From Mageeibacillus sp. UBA1212 (GTDB lineage Bacteria; Bacillota; Clostridia; UBA1212), in assembly GCA_002309655.1 (NCBI GenBank), contig DBXM01000008.1, forward strand, positions 49,462 to 113,461: a stretch of 64,000 bases of DNA. Direction: 5' to 3'. Both the position numbers and the translations under genes were made by a program. Within the stretch, counting starts at the first letter, position 1; each line of letters opens with the position of its first letter. A model generated the notes under the pieces. It saw nothing but the letters and a program-made list of their open reading frames with translations, made no database searches and was not told where the DNA came from. Shown here in pieces: positions 26,610-34,601 of this stretch.

Positions 26610-26649
26610 TTTTTAGCTACTGTATATTTGCTGCAGGCGGTTTGTGGAA

Positions 26650-26701
26650 AAAGCCGGCGGCCCCCTAAGGCGTTTTTGGCGCGAGGGGGGCCGCCGGCTT
26701 T
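26650..26701. terminator. Bidirectional terminator ricT / amidase
   Basis: A perfect 16-bp stem (26650-26665 with 26686-26701), A-rich before and T-rich after, lies between convergent genes and should stop transcription from both sides. Confidence 0.9.
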
Positions 26702-26723
26702 CTGCATAACCATGAAATTTTCC

Positions 26724-28391
26724 CTATTTGGAGGGCTTTTTGAAGAGCACCGCGAGGGCGATGATGAGGATCAGAGTGACCGCCGCGAGAAGGAGCAGCA
26801 GGGTGTAGGAGTTGCCGCCGCAGCCTTTCGGGGCCGGGTTTTCGCCGTCGGGGGTCGGGCTTTCGGGAGTTTCCGGAGTCTGGCCGGAGGGCGTTTCGGG
26901 TGAACCGGTGCCATTGTCCGCGGGGACCGTTCCGGTTTCGGAGCCGGTTTCGGAGCCGGGGTCGGGAGTGTCTGTGGCCGAAGGTACCTCGGTATCGGAG
27001 GGTACGATGGTGGGAGTTTCGGTCGGAGCTTCGGTAGGCGTTTCGGTTGGCGCGTCGGTGGGGGCTTCGGTCGGGTCCGGCGTGGGAGTCGGTGTCGGTG
27101 TAGGAGTCGGAGTCGGCGTGGGGGTCGGAGTGGGCGTTGCGGGGTTGGGTTCCTCGCCGCTTATGCAACCGTCGCCGGCAGCGTGGAATTCGAGGGAGCG
27201 GATCGAGAAAGAATCGGCCCCGGTCAGTTCAAACTGGAAAAAGTTGAAGGCCATGTCCCAGACGGGAAGGTTCGAGAGATTCAGGACGTAATCCCGGTAT
27301 TCGTCGGTGAGGGTGAGCGTGTAGCTGAAGTCTTCCTCGGGAACGATTATGAGTTCGTCGCCGGCGTAGATTTTCAGAGTCGCACCGGAGACGGGGGCTT
27401 TCAAAGACATCACGACGTGGCTGAAGTCGGCGGCGTTGACGGCCATTCCCATGTAGTCGAGGTAGACCTTGGGGCCGCCGGCGCGGGTGAAGACGGCTTC
27501 GGAGGTTCCGCCGATCGAGGTGCCTTCAAGCGGGAAGAAAAGGTCGCGCTTGTAGTCTTTGTCGAAGGTGAGCGTGCGGCCGTCGACAGGGTGGCGCGTT
27601 TCCGCAACGTAGGCGGTTTCAGTTGAAAGATGGTAGTAGTCGGCAATTCCCTGCGCGATGCAGCGGCCGAGGGCGTCGAGCTTTTCGTCGGTGGAGAGGT
27701 AGTTGCGGACGTCGTCGGGGTTGCTGATGAAGCAGCACTCGATAATGAGTCCGGGGAAACCGCCGCGGATGGAGCGCATGACCATTCCGTAGTAGTCCTG
27801 GAGGGAGCCGTCCGGATACCAGGCGTGGTAGGTGGCGGTGTTGGCCATCGTTGTGAGAAGGCCGCGGTCATGAAGGCCGAGCGTCGTCATTCTGGAGATG
27901 ATCGAACGGCTGAGGTCCTGGGTGATTTTGGTGAGGTCGGGGCGGTAGGCGCTGTTGGCGCAGCAGGCGAGAACGCCGCTGACGCTGGTTGAATCGGTGG
28001 AGTTGTTGTGAATCGACACGAGAACGTGCGCACCCATGGCGTTGGCGCGGGACACACGCTGGGCGTTCGTGAGTTTTTCGTCGCCGGTGCGTGTCATGAC
28101 GACGTCGACGCCTTTATACTCCGAGAGGTATTTTTTGGCCGCCATCGCGATCTTCAGGTTGCAGATTTTCTCCTCATAAAGAACGCCGTCGACCGTTCCG
28201 CAGGCGCCGGAGTCGTTGCCGCCGTGTCCCGGATCGAGACAGATCACGAGGTTCTGGGCGCGCGCGGGAAGCATTCCCGAAAGCAGGCAGAGAAGAAAGG
28301 AGACGGCGAAAGCTGCGGCCGCGAAGCGGACGCGCGATGAACAGGCTTTTGAAGAACCGGTTTGCGGCTGAGTTTTTTGCGAAAATGTCAT
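26724..28391 (-). CDS. N-acetylmuramoyl-L-alanine amidase (Amidase_3), membrane-anchored
   Basis: Secreted zinc amidase that cleaves the bond between muramic acid and the peptide stem. A signal peptide (hydrophobic about 22-43, cut near ARA-Q) precedes the catalytic domain. Zinc ligands are H56 in CLDPGHGGNDSG, a glutamate near VLYEEKICNLK and H in LVSIHNNS, and the catalytic Glu is in LIIECCFISNPDD. A beta-rich middle domain follows (about 255-420), then a Thr-Pro repeat linker (about 425-475), a low-complexity region and a C-terminal helix (LLLLLAAVTLILIIALAVLF) with KKPSK. The domain is thus held on the outer face of the membrane. The start may instead be ATG 28406. Confidence 0.9.
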   Translation of the reverse strand: MTFSQKTQPQTGSSKACSSRVRFAAAAFAVSFLLCLLSGMLPARAQNLVICLDPGHGGNDSGACGTVDGVLYEEKICNLKIAMAAKKYLSEYKGVDVVMTRTGDEKLTNAQRVSRANAMGAHVLVSIHNNSTDSTSVSGVLACCANSAYRPDLTKITQDLSRSIISRMTTLGLHDRGLLTTMANTATYHAWYPDGSLQDYYGMVMRSIRGGFPGLIIECCFISNPDDVRNYLSTDEKLDALGRCIAQGIADYYHLSTETAYVAETRHPVDGRTLTFDKDYKRDLFFPLEGTSIGGTSEAVFTRAGGPKVYLDYMGMAVNAADFSHVVMSLKAPVSGATLKIYAGDELIIVPEEDFSYTLTLTDEYRDYVLNLSNLPVWDMAFNFFQFELTGADSFSIRSLEFHAAGDGCISGEEPNPATPTPTPTPTPTPTPTPTPTPDPTEAPTDAPTETPTEAPTETPTIVPSDTEVPSATDTPDPGSETGSETGTVPADNGTGSPETPSGQTPETPESPTPDGENPAPKGCGGNSYTLLLLLAAVTLILIIALAVLFKKPSK

Positions 28392-28477
28392 CGGTGGACC
28401 TCTCATTAAAACCTTTCGTAAAAACCGCCCGGGAAACCGCCTCGCGACGGCTTCGCACGCAGTTTTAACCACGGGTT

Positions 28478-28506
28478 ATTTTAACAAATTCCCGCCGCGC
28501 GCGCAA
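28478..28506 (-). promoter_or_regulatory. Promoter for the amidase gene
   Basis: On the minus strand TTGCGC (28506-28501) and TAAAAT (28483-28478) are separated by 17 bp, about 85 bp upstream of the chosen start. Confidence 0.55.
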
Positions 28507-28578
28507 TTATTTTAAGCCGGTCATGCGGATTTATGCGGGACAGAAGCGCTCCGAGGGGGCAAAGACGCGTTTTTTCTT

Positions 28579-28607
28579 TTGCATGGGAGCGAATTTTGTT
28601 ATATAAT
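28579..28607 (+). promoter_or_regulatory. Promoter for proC-rnhA-pdxY
   Basis: TTGCAT (28579-28584) and a perfect TATAAT (28602-28607) are spaced by 17 bp; transcription would start near 28614. Confidence 0.75.
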
Positions 28608-28662
28608 AAAAAAGTGTTGCCGGGTTTTTCCGGCGGCGCGGAGTCCGGAAGGAGTTGATTTT

Positions 28663-29496
28663 ATGAAGCTTGCGTTCATTGGCTGCGGAGCGATGGGCGG
28701 GGCGCTCGTGTCGGGAACGGTGTCAAAAGGCGCCGCGGACGGCAGGGACGTGTTCGTTTTCGATCCGAACGGCGAAAAAACGGCGGCGCTCGCGGAAAAG
28801 TTCGGCGTGAACGTATGCGCGGGCGAGGCGGAGGCGGCCGGGAAAGCGGATATCATTTTCGTCTGCGTGAAGCCGGCCAGGACAGGCGCGGTTTCGGAAA
28901 AAATCAAAGACGCGGTGAGAGGGTCGAAAGGCGGGAAGGCGGTCGTATCGGTTGCGGCAGGCGTTACCGCGAAGTCATATTTCGACATTCTCGGGCAGGA
29001 CACGAAGCTTGTCAGGGTGATCCCGAACCTGCCGGCGCAGACGGGAATGGGCATAACGGGCGCGTTTTTCGTGAATTTCGACGCGAAAAACGGAGGCGAC
29101 GCGGACCTGAAAGCCGGGGTCATGACGATTCTCGAGGCGGCGGGAAGCGTTATCGAAGTCGGCAGCGAAAAGATGATCGACGAGATGATCGCGGTGACTT
29201 CCTCGAGTCCGGCGTATTTCTGCATGATGATCGAGGCGATGGCCGACTACGCGGTCAGGGTCGGATTCACGCGGGCGCAGGCGCTCGAAATGGCGGAGAA
29301 GGCGATGTTCGGCACGGCCGGATTCCTGCTTGAAAAAGGAAAGCACCCGGCTGTTCTTCGCGACGAAGTATGTTCACCGGGCGGCACGACGATTGCGGCG
29401 GTGGACGCGCTTGAAAAGGCGGGATTCAAGAAGGCGGTGCTCGAAGGAATGGACGCGTGCCGCGCAAAAGCGGTAAAAACGGAGGGGTACATTTGA
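28663..29496 (+). CDS. proC: Pyrroline-5-carboxylate reductase
   Basis: Last step of proline synthesis: reduction of pyrroline-5-carboxylate with NAD(P)H. The Rossmann start FIGCGAMGGALVSG is clear; VRVIPNLPAQTGMGITG, SSSPAYFCMMIEAMADYAVR and the C-terminal SPGGTTIAAVDALEKAGFKKAV are diagnostic. The length of 277 residues is normal. ATG 28663 has GGAAGGAG, so the upstream in-frame extension is not used. The stop overlaps the TTG start of rnhA. Confidence 0.96.
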   Translation: MKLAFIGCGAMGGALVSGTVSKGAADGRDVFVFDPNGEKTAALAEKFGVNVCAGEAEAAGKADIIFVCVKPARTGAVSEKIKDAVRGSKGGKAVVSVAAGVTAKSYFDILGQDTKLVRVIPNLPAQTGMGITGAFFVNFDAKNGGDADLKAGVMTILEAAGSVIEVGSEKMIDEMIAVTSSSPAYFCMMIEAMADYAVRVGFTRAQALEMAEKAMFGTAGFLLEKGKHPAVLRDEVCSPGGTTIAAVDALEKAGFKKAVLEGMDACRAKAVKTEGYI

Positions 29497-29966
29497 AAGA
29501 AGTAACGATCTACACGGACGGAGCGTGTTCGGGAAATCCGGGGCCCGGAGGCTACTGCGCGATTCTGATCTACAAGGCACATATGAAGAAAATTTACGGC
29601 GGCGAGCCGGAAACGACAAACAACCGGATGGAGTTCCGCGGGCCGATCGAGGCGCTGAAACTTCTGAAGGAGCCCTGCCGCGTCAAACTTTATTCGGACA
29701 GCAGCTACGTCGTGAACACCTTCACGCTCGGCTGGTACGAGAGCTGGGAGAGAACGAACTTCAAGAACAAGGCGAACGTCGACCTTGTTAAGGAGCTCGC
29801 CGGCCTCTGCAGGATCCACAAAGTCGAGTGGGTAAAGGTAAAGGGGCACTCGGACGACGAGCTTAACAATGAATGCGACAAGCTCGCGGTCGCGTACGCG
29901 AAAATGATTGCGGCGGGAACGGCGCCCGACACAGAGGGAAATCCGGTAACGGTGGAGGCGTATTAA
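29493..29966 (+). CDS. rnhA: Ribonuclease HI
   Basis: Cleaves the RNA strand of RNA-DNA hybrids. The DEDD catalytic residues are in YTDGACSGNPGPGG, NNRMEFRGPIEAL, YSDSSYVV and NNECDKLA. The basic handle is partly present. The start is a TTG (29493-29495) overlapping the proC stop, chosen because GGAGGGG (29481-29487) is ideally spaced; residues upstream do not belong to the family. At 157 residues it is of normal size. Confidence 0.94.
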   Translation: MKEVTIYTDGACSGNPGPGGYCAILIYKAHMKKIYGGEPETTNNRMEFRGPIEALKLLKEPCRVKLYSDSSYVVNTFTLGWYESWERTNFKNKANVDLVKELAGLCRIHKVEWVKVKGHSDDELNNECDKLAVAYAKMIAAGTAPDTEGNPVTVEAY

Positions 29967-29999
29967 AAGCGCGAGACATTCACAAACGAGGTGATAAAA

Positions 30000-30836
30000 A
30001 TGAGTAACGAGTACAAAAGAATTTTGACGATTCAGGACATTTCCTGCGTGGGGCAGTGTTCGCTGACCGTGGCGCTGCCGATTATTTCCGCCTGCGGTAT
30101 CGAGACTGCGGTGCTGCCTTCGGCGGTTCTTTCGACCCACACTGCGGGCTTTGACGGATTCACGTTCCGCGACCTGACAGGCGACATGGGCAGAATCTGC
30201 GACCACTGGAAGCACGTCAATATCAAATTTGACGGGTTCTATACCGGCTATCTGGGCAGCAGCGAGCAGATCGACCACTGCCTGAGAATTTTCGAGGAGA
30301 CGGCGGCGGACGGCGCGACGGTTATCGTTGACCCGGCAATGGCGGACAACGGGCGCCTTTACGTGGGCTTTGACATGGCTTTCGTCGAGTCGATGAAGCG
30401 GCTTGTCGCCCGCGCGGACATCGTTCTGCCCAACATCACCGAGGCGTGCCTGCTGACGGGAATGGAGTACAAAACCGAATACGACGCGATGTACGTGCGC
30501 GAAATCACGAAGCGGCTTCTGGATCTCGGTGCGAAGAACGTCGTTCTGACGGGAATCGGCTTCGAAAAGGGCTTCACCGGCGTGTGGTTCGAGAACCGCG
30601 AAAAGGCCGACTACTACAGGCACGAACAGCTTCCCGGCGGATGCCACGGCACCGGCGACGTTTACGCTTCGGCTTTTACAGGCGCGCTGATGAGAGGGAA
30701 GGGCATTTTCGAGGCGGCGTCGATCGCTGCGGACTACACCGTCGAGTGCATCAAGAACACTCAGGGCGACAGCAGCCACTGGTACGGAGTGAAGTTCGAG
30801 CCCGTGCTGCCGAAACTCATTGCCAGACTGCAGTAA
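30000..30836 (+). CDS. pdxY: Pyridoxal/pyridoxamine kinase
   Basis: Ribokinase-superfamily enzyme that phosphorylates B6 vitamers in the salvage route to PLP. The N-terminal ILTIQDISCVGQCSLTVAL and SAVLSTHTAGFDGF are typical of the clostridial PdxY-like family. VDPAMADNGRLY, LPNITEACLLTG and the anion-hole GGCHGTGDVYASAF with the catalytic Asp follow. ATG 30000 lies just after GAGGTGAT. It is probably the last gene of the proC-rnhA-pdxY unit. The exact substrate among the vitamers is inferred. Confidence 0.9.
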   Translation: MSNEYKRILTIQDISCVGQCSLTVALPIISACGIETAVLPSAVLSTHTAGFDGFTFRDLTGDMGRICDHWKHVNIKFDGFYTGYLGSSEQIDHCLRIFEETAADGATVIVDPAMADNGRLYVGFDMAFVESMKRLVARADIVLPNITEACLLTGMEYKTEYDAMYVREITKRLLDLGAKNVVLTGIGFEKGFTGVWFENREKADYYRHEQLPGGCHGTGDVYASAFTGALMRGKGIFEAASIAADYTVECIKNTQGDSSHWYGVKFEPVLPKLIARLQ

Positions 30837-30860
30837 ATTCGAAAACGGCTTAATTCGGAA

Positions 30861-30897
30861 ATAAAAAACCGTCCGGATTTCGCATGAAACCGGACGG
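30861..30897 (-). terminator. Terminator of tRNA-Ser(GCU)
   Basis: Read on the minus strand, CCGTCCGG-loop-CCGGACGG is followed by TTTTTTATTT, eight bases after the tRNA end. The plus strand has no T-run, so it probably does not terminate pdxY well. Confidence 0.85.
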
Positions 30898-30904
30898 AAT
30901 AACG

Positions 30905-30996
30905 TGGCGGAGATGAAGAGATTTGAACTCTTGCGCCGGTAACCCGACCTACACCCTTAGCAGGGGCGCCCCTTCGGCCAACTTGGGTACATCTCC
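30905..30996 (-). tRNA. tRNA-Ser(GCU)
   Basis: A 92-nt gene with acceptor stem GGAGATG/CATCTCC, G discriminator, encoded CCA, anticodon loop CTGCTAA (anticodon GCU) and the long variable arm of serine tRNAs. The T-arm contains GAGTTCAAATCTC. Confidence 0.97.
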
Positions 30997-31009
30997 AAAC
31001 CGCCTGTAA

Positions 31010-31037
31010 AGTATAACATAAAAAAATAATTCGTCAA
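31010..31037 (-). promoter_or_regulatory. Promoter for tRNA-Ser(GCU)
   Basis: On the minus strand TTGACG (31037-31032) and TATACT (31015-31010) have a 16-bp AT-rich spacer, about 14 bp upstream of the tRNA. Confidence 0.85.
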
Positions 31038-31106
31038 GCGTTTTTTTGTTTTGCAAGAACGTTTCACAAAAATGAGCGGAAAGCGCGGACAAGCGCGGAG
31101 GGAAAA

Positions 31107-31373
31107 ATGAAGGCTGAAGAGTTCTGGAAAGTTTACGCGGCTGAGTTTAAAAGGTACGAATACACGGGCTTCAGGGCGGTCGACAGGAAGGTCGATCCGG
31201 ACAGCCGGTATTTTGAAGAGGGCCTGTTCGTGAACGAAAACGGCGTGTGGTGCGTCGAGGAGACTTCCGAGAAGGGCAAGGCGCCTTTTCACTGGGAGTT
31301 TGAGAGCGAGGAAGAGGCCGTCGAGACGGTTCTTCGTGAATGCCGCGGCCGGAAAAAAGAGGCAATGTACTGA
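31107..31373 (+). CDS. Small hypothetical protein between two tRNA-Ser genes
   Basis: An 88-residue acidic soluble protein I do not recognise. It starts MKAEEFWKVYAAEFKRYEYTGF and has a likely beta-hairpin core (LFVNENGVWCVEETSEKG, FHWEFESEEEAVETVLRECR). ATG 31107 has a clear GGAGG eight bases upstream and the codon use matches the neighbourhood, so it is likely real. It is flanked by divergent tRNA-Ser genes. No signal peptide or membrane helix is visible. Confidence 0.7.
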   Translation: MKAEEFWKVYAAEFKRYEYTGFRAVDRKVDPDSRYFEEGLFVNENGVWCVEETSEKGKAPFHWEFESEEEAVETVLRECRGRKKEAMY

Positions 31374-31440
31374 TTTTTCGGCGTTTATTCGCGTTTGATC
31401 GGGTTTATTCGGATTAATTCGGATTTGGTGAAAATTCCGC

Positions 31441-31469
31441 TTGCAAAGGGCGGAGGAATATGGTATTAT
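31441..31469 (+). promoter_or_regulatory. Promoter for tRNA-Ser(GGA)
   Basis: TTGCAA (31441-31446) and TATTAT (31464-31469) are spaced by 17 bp; an overlapping TATACT lies just downstream. Confidence 0.7.
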
Positions 31470-31492
31470 ACTATTCGCATTTTTTAATGCAC

Positions 31493-31584
31493 GGAGATGT
31501 CGCCTAGCTGGTCGAGGGCGCGCGACTGGAAATCGCGTAAACCACACCATGGTTTCGGGAGTTCGAATCCCCCCATCTCCGCCA
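31493..31584 (+). tRNA. tRNA-Ser(GGA)
   Basis: A 92-nt gene with acceptor stem GGAGATG/CATCTCC, encoded CCA, anticodon loop CTGGAAA (anticodon GGA) and a long variable arm. Its last 19 bases, AATCCCCCCATCTCCGCCA, recur three more times downstream. Confidence 0.97.
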
Positions 31585-32284
31585 CACAAAATCGCAACCC
31601 AGCAACGGGTTGCGATTTTGTGTAATGAAAGAAAATGAGGGGGGATTCGAACTCGAGAGAGTTTCGGCGTCAAGCAAATTCTCCGGTGGAGGATTTGTAG
31701 CCGAAATCGCGAAGAGCTGTGCTCGAGCAGTAAGCATGCAAGCGACAGAAGATGACTTGAAAGGAGCGCAGCAGGCGGCGAATCCCCCCATCTCCGCCAA
31801 CAAAAAACGACTCCTTTCGGGGTCGTTTTTTGTTGTATAGAACAGTAGGGGGGGATTCGAACTCCGGGGTCCCCGCAAAGTCCCGGGACTTTGCGGGGAA
31901 AAGGAGCCGCAGCGGCGCAAACGGAGTCTTTCAAGTGCGAAAAGCGGGAAAGAAAAAAAGAGCTTGGAAGACGGAGTCAGCGGCGCTTGGGGCGACGCAA
32001 TCCCCCCATCTCCGCCACACAAAATCGCAACCCGGCAACGGGTTGCGATTTTGTGTAATGAAAGAAAATGAGGGGGGATTCGAACTCCGGGGTCCCCGCA
32101 AAGTCCCGGGACTTTGTGGGGAAAAGGAGCCGCAGCGGCGTAAACGGAGTCTTTCAAGCGTAAGGCGGGAAAGAGAAAAGGCGCTTGGAAGACGGAGTCA
32201 GCGGCGCTTGGGGCGACGCAATCCACCCATCTCCGCCAACAAAGAAACCTCTTTTGTCTACCAAGACAAGCGAGGTTTTTTCTT
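31566..32284 (+). repeat. Tandem units ending in tRNA-Ser 3'-end copies
   Basis: The 19-bp tRNA-Ser(GGA) end occurs at 31566, 31781, 31999 and 32220 (the last with one mismatch), so the period is 215-221 bp. Each copy is followed by a terminator-like hairpin (31585-31622, 31799-31835, 32018-32055, 32239-32279). After each of the first three hairpins comes an inverted copy of the T-arm, GGGGGGATTCGAACTC (31639, 31851, 32073). The bodies of the second and third units are close copies with a 28-bp palindrome centred on CCCGGG; the first body differs. Open frames across the units are not credible genes. This looks like successive insertions at the tRNA 3' end, or a family of tRNA-linked transcripts. 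Confidence 0.85.
31585..31622 (+). terminator. Terminator hairpin of tRNA-Ser(GGA)
   Basis: A perfect 16-bp stem (31585-31600 with 31607-31622) begins directly after the CCA. A near-identical copy with one changed base follows the third tRNA 3'-end copy at 32018-32055. Confidence 0.8.
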
Positions 32285-32601
32285 GCATTTTGGGCAGAAA
32301 ACGGGCAAAATATAGCAAAAACGGGCTTCGGAGCGGCTGATCGGCTGTACCGGAGTCCGATTTTTTGCGTTCAGGGGCAAAAAACGACTGAAAACGCTGG
32401 TGTACTTTTTGCGTTTCTTTGCTCTGTAAAGAAAGAACAAAAGTGTTTAGGGGGCAGGACTTGATCCCGAAAAACCTTGTTATCGCATAGACCTTAAGTG
32501 AGGCATGGCTGCAGACACGAAAAACGAAGCAGGTTCGAGTCTTTTCTCTCAATAGTGACGGTTGAGAAAATAAATATTATTTTGAAATACGTCGATATCT
32601 G
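32285..32601. other. Gene-free junction between the tRNA repeats and the island
   Basis: No gene could be supported. Base composition drifts from GC-rich to AT-rich across this stretch. A GCAGGTTCGAGTC stretch (about 32530) recalls a tRNA T-arm but has no matching acceptor stem. Confidence 0.5.
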
Positions 32602-32630
32602 TTGAAACTGAAGCGCATTTATGGTATAAT
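32602..32630 (+). promoter_or_regulatory. Promoter of the island operon
   Basis: TTGAAA (32602-32607) and a perfect TATAAT (32625-32630) with a 17-bp spacer lie 58 bp upstream of the XRE regulator gene, which could control it. Confidence 0.8.
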
Positions 32631-32687
32631 AATTAAAACCTCGATATTGCTTTTACCATCGCTCATTCTTAAACGGAGGGAAACGAA

Positions 32688-32921
32688 ATGGCTTATTCAT
32701 ATAACAAGCTATGGAAGCTGATGATTGATAAGAAAATCAACAAAACGACGCTGCGCCGGGAGGCAGGTATTACCTCCAATGCCATGGCGAAAATGGGTAA
32801 AGATCTGCCGGTCAGCGTGGAAGTGGTGGCAAAAATCTGCCGGGTGCTTGATTGCACGTTGGATGACATTGTTGATGTACTGCCAGATGAAGAAAACGAA
32901 AGCAAAGCTGAGGAGCAGTAA
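32688..32921 (+). CDS. Small XRE-family transcriptional regulator
   Basis: A 77-residue Cro/cI-type helix-turn-helix protein with no other domain. It begins YNKLWKLMIDKKINKTTLRREAGITSNAMAKMGK, and the recognition helix ends before VSVEVVAKICRVLDCTLDDIVD, the usual pattern of YozG-like regulators. It has GGAGG upstream and overlaps closely with the next gene. It probably autoregulates the restriction-modification operon, acting like a controller protein; that is inferred from position. It is AT-richer than the flanking chromosome. Confidence 0.88.
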   Translation: MAYSYNKLWKLMIDKKINKTTLRREAGITSNAMAKMGKDLPVSVEVVAKICRVLDCTLDDIVDVLPDEENESKAEEQ

Positions 32922-32922
32922 T

Positions 32923-33654
32923 ATGAAGCACATTGACTATAAGCAGTCGGTTGGATTAGAAGATCAAAAGCAGGTCGATCAAGCGGTTCTAATTTGTTAT
33001 TACCATTTTAAGGAAACCGGAGAATCTCAATTTGAACCAAAAGGGATTCAAACGCTGTTCTCCGATTTTGGATTTAACGCAATAAACGTGACACGTGTGA
33101 AAAAAGCATTGCTTGATAAGCACAAGATGCGCACAATCAAGGGAATGCAGAGTACTCTTGAATTTATTCCAACTGTTTTGCAGGAACTTGAGTCTCAGTA
33201 TGCTTCCTTATGGAACGACACGGAGAACATAGAATCCAGCAGTGAACTGATTGATGAAAGCAAGTTTTGCGGGAAGCGTGGTTATCTCGACAAGCTAATA
33301 AAGCAAATCAATCATACATATAGCCACAACTGTTTTGATGCGTGTGCGGTATTGATGAGACGACTATTTGAGATTCTTCTCGTACTCTCCTATCAGAATG
33401 CTGGAATTGAGGCGGCCATTTCAAAGCCGGATGGAACGCACATAATGCTGGAAGCTATTGTTAAAGACGCGGTACAAAACAAAGCATTAGGTGTTCCGGC
33501 GCGGATCAGTAAAAACTTTGACGCTTTCCGCGAAGTTGGTAATAATTCGGCGCACAGCATTACATACACAGCAGGGCAAAAAGATATAACCGATATTCAA
33601 CGCGATTATAGAGTGATGATGGAAGATCTTTATAATCGTGCGGGTTTAATGTAA
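32923..33654 (+). CDS. Winged-helix-like plus DUF4145/HEPN-like protein
   Basis: This 243-residue protein seems to have two parts. Residues about 10-85 (QAVLICYYHFKETGES...ELESQY) resemble a winged-helix-like module that also occurs twice in the next gene. Residues about 115-243 resemble DUF4145, with ALLMRRLFE-like helices (AVLMRRLFEILLVLSYQN) and the family-like R-x-x-G-N-x-x-A-H motif in FREVGNNSAHS. DUF4145 domains often accompany restriction-modification and other defence genes. ATG 32923 follows GAGGAG and begins one base after the XRE stop. Enzymatic activity is not shown by the sequence. Confidence 0.7.
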   Translation: MKHIDYKQSVGLEDQKQVDQAVLICYYHFKETGESQFEPKGIQTLFSDFGFNAINVTRVKKALLDKHKMRTIKGMQSTLEFIPTVLQELESQYASLWNDTENIESSSELIDESKFCGKRGYLDKLIKQINHTYSHNCFDACAVLMRRLFEILLVLSYQNAGIEAAISKPDGTHIMLEAIVKDAVQNKALGVPARISKNFDAFREVGNNSAHSITYTAGQKDITDIQRDYRVMMEDLYNRAGLM

Positions 33655-33666
33655 GGAGAAAAAACA

Positions 33667-34584
33667 ATGAGTAACAACGAACTTGAAGTAAAAATTAAGA
33701 TTGGCGAAATTGAATTTTATGCCAAAGGGCAAACAGCCGATGTTGAGGCACAACGCCAGAATTTTACAAATATCATTTTACCGGCTGCAGTAGATGCAAT
33801 AAAGAGTTCAAGGGCGTCTCAGACCTATATCGCGGAGGCGCCAGTCCCTGTAATTGCTGCAGGTAAAGAAGAAACAATCATAGATACTCACGCTGATTTG
33901 AGCACCATGAGCATTAATGAGTTCATAAAAAGCAAGGGTTTTAAATCTCAGATAGATATAGCAATGGGGCTGATTTATTTCCACGAGAAATGCAAAGGGA
34001 ATTCTGATTTTACAAGTGATGATCTAAAGCAATTCTTTAAAGATGCAAGAATATCTCCTGCCCCCAAAAATCCAAGCGATGTAGTTAATAGGCTTGTTGG
34101 AAAATCATTTATCATGAGCGGTGATGATAAGAAACGCTACTACCTTACGCAAACCGGCATCAGCTTTATCGAGGAATATGTTCCTAAAGAAACAAAAAAG
34201 GCGGGAACGACCAAACCAAGAAAGAAGCAAGCAAAAGCCGACTCTGTTTATGCGTCTCTTTCAGTTGATGATTTGAATCTCAAAAAGTATCCGGATATCA
34301 AATCGTTCAAGAGCTTCAAAGACAAGATGATGCTCGTACTATATATCGTAAAAGAAGAAGGGCACGGCGACGAGTTTTCTATGTATGACGTTCAGACACT
34401 TATGACGGATATTCTTGGACATCCTGCCACAAAGGGACAAGTTCAAGGCGTTTTTGATCGTAATGCAACATGGTTTAAAAATTTTGATGATCCAACCAAC
34501 AAGAAATCTGTCAAACATAAGCTCTTAATTGGTGCTATCGAATATGCAAAAGAGTTGATTGCAAGTAGCGCCAAAGATGATTAA
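33667..34584 (+). CDS. Hypothetical protein with two winged-helix-like modules
   Basis: I do not recognise a named family for this 305-residue protein. Two stretches, about 95-175 and 215-302, share a layout with each other and with the preceding gene: a hydrophobic helix (MGLIYFHEKCKG, MLVLYIVKEEGHG), a S-x-x-D-L/V helix start (FTSDDLKQFF, FSMYDVQTLM), and a small loop followed by a basic end. They are joined by a Lys-rich linker (KKAGTTKPRKKQAKA). DNA binding is plausible. It sits directly upstream of mod, with TAAGGAG before its ATG. The sequence is AT-rich compared with the flanking chromosome. Confidence 0.65.
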   Translation: MSNNELEVKIKIGEIEFYAKGQTADVEAQRQNFTNIILPAAVDAIKSSRASQTYIAEAPVPVIAAGKEETIIDTHADLSTMSINEFIKSKGFKSQIDIAMGLIYFHEKCKGNSDFTSDDLKQFFKDARISPAPKNPSDVVNRLVGKSFIMSGDDKKRYYLTQTGISFIEEYVPKETKKAGTTKPRKKQAKADSVYASLSVDDLNLKKYPDIKSFKSFKDKMMLVLYIVKEEGHGDEFSMYDVQTLMTDILGHPATKGQVQGVFDRNATWFKNFDDPTNKKSVKHKLLIGAIEYAKELIASSAKDD

Positions 34585-34601
34585 TAAGGGAGAAATAATC
34601 C

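Noticed and set aside
26812..27291. Plus-strand frame with a Gly-Val repeat
   Set aside because: It is the antisense of the Thr-Pro linker of the amidase.
30957..32552. Several 100-325 codon frames across the tRNA-linked repeat units on both strands
   Set aside because: They read through tRNA sequence, terminators and repeats; the similarity between them is due to the DNA repeats.
32480..32560. Possible degenerate tRNA (GCAGGTTCGAGTC T-arm-like stretch)
   Set aside because: No matching acceptor stem, D-arm or anticodon stem could be built.
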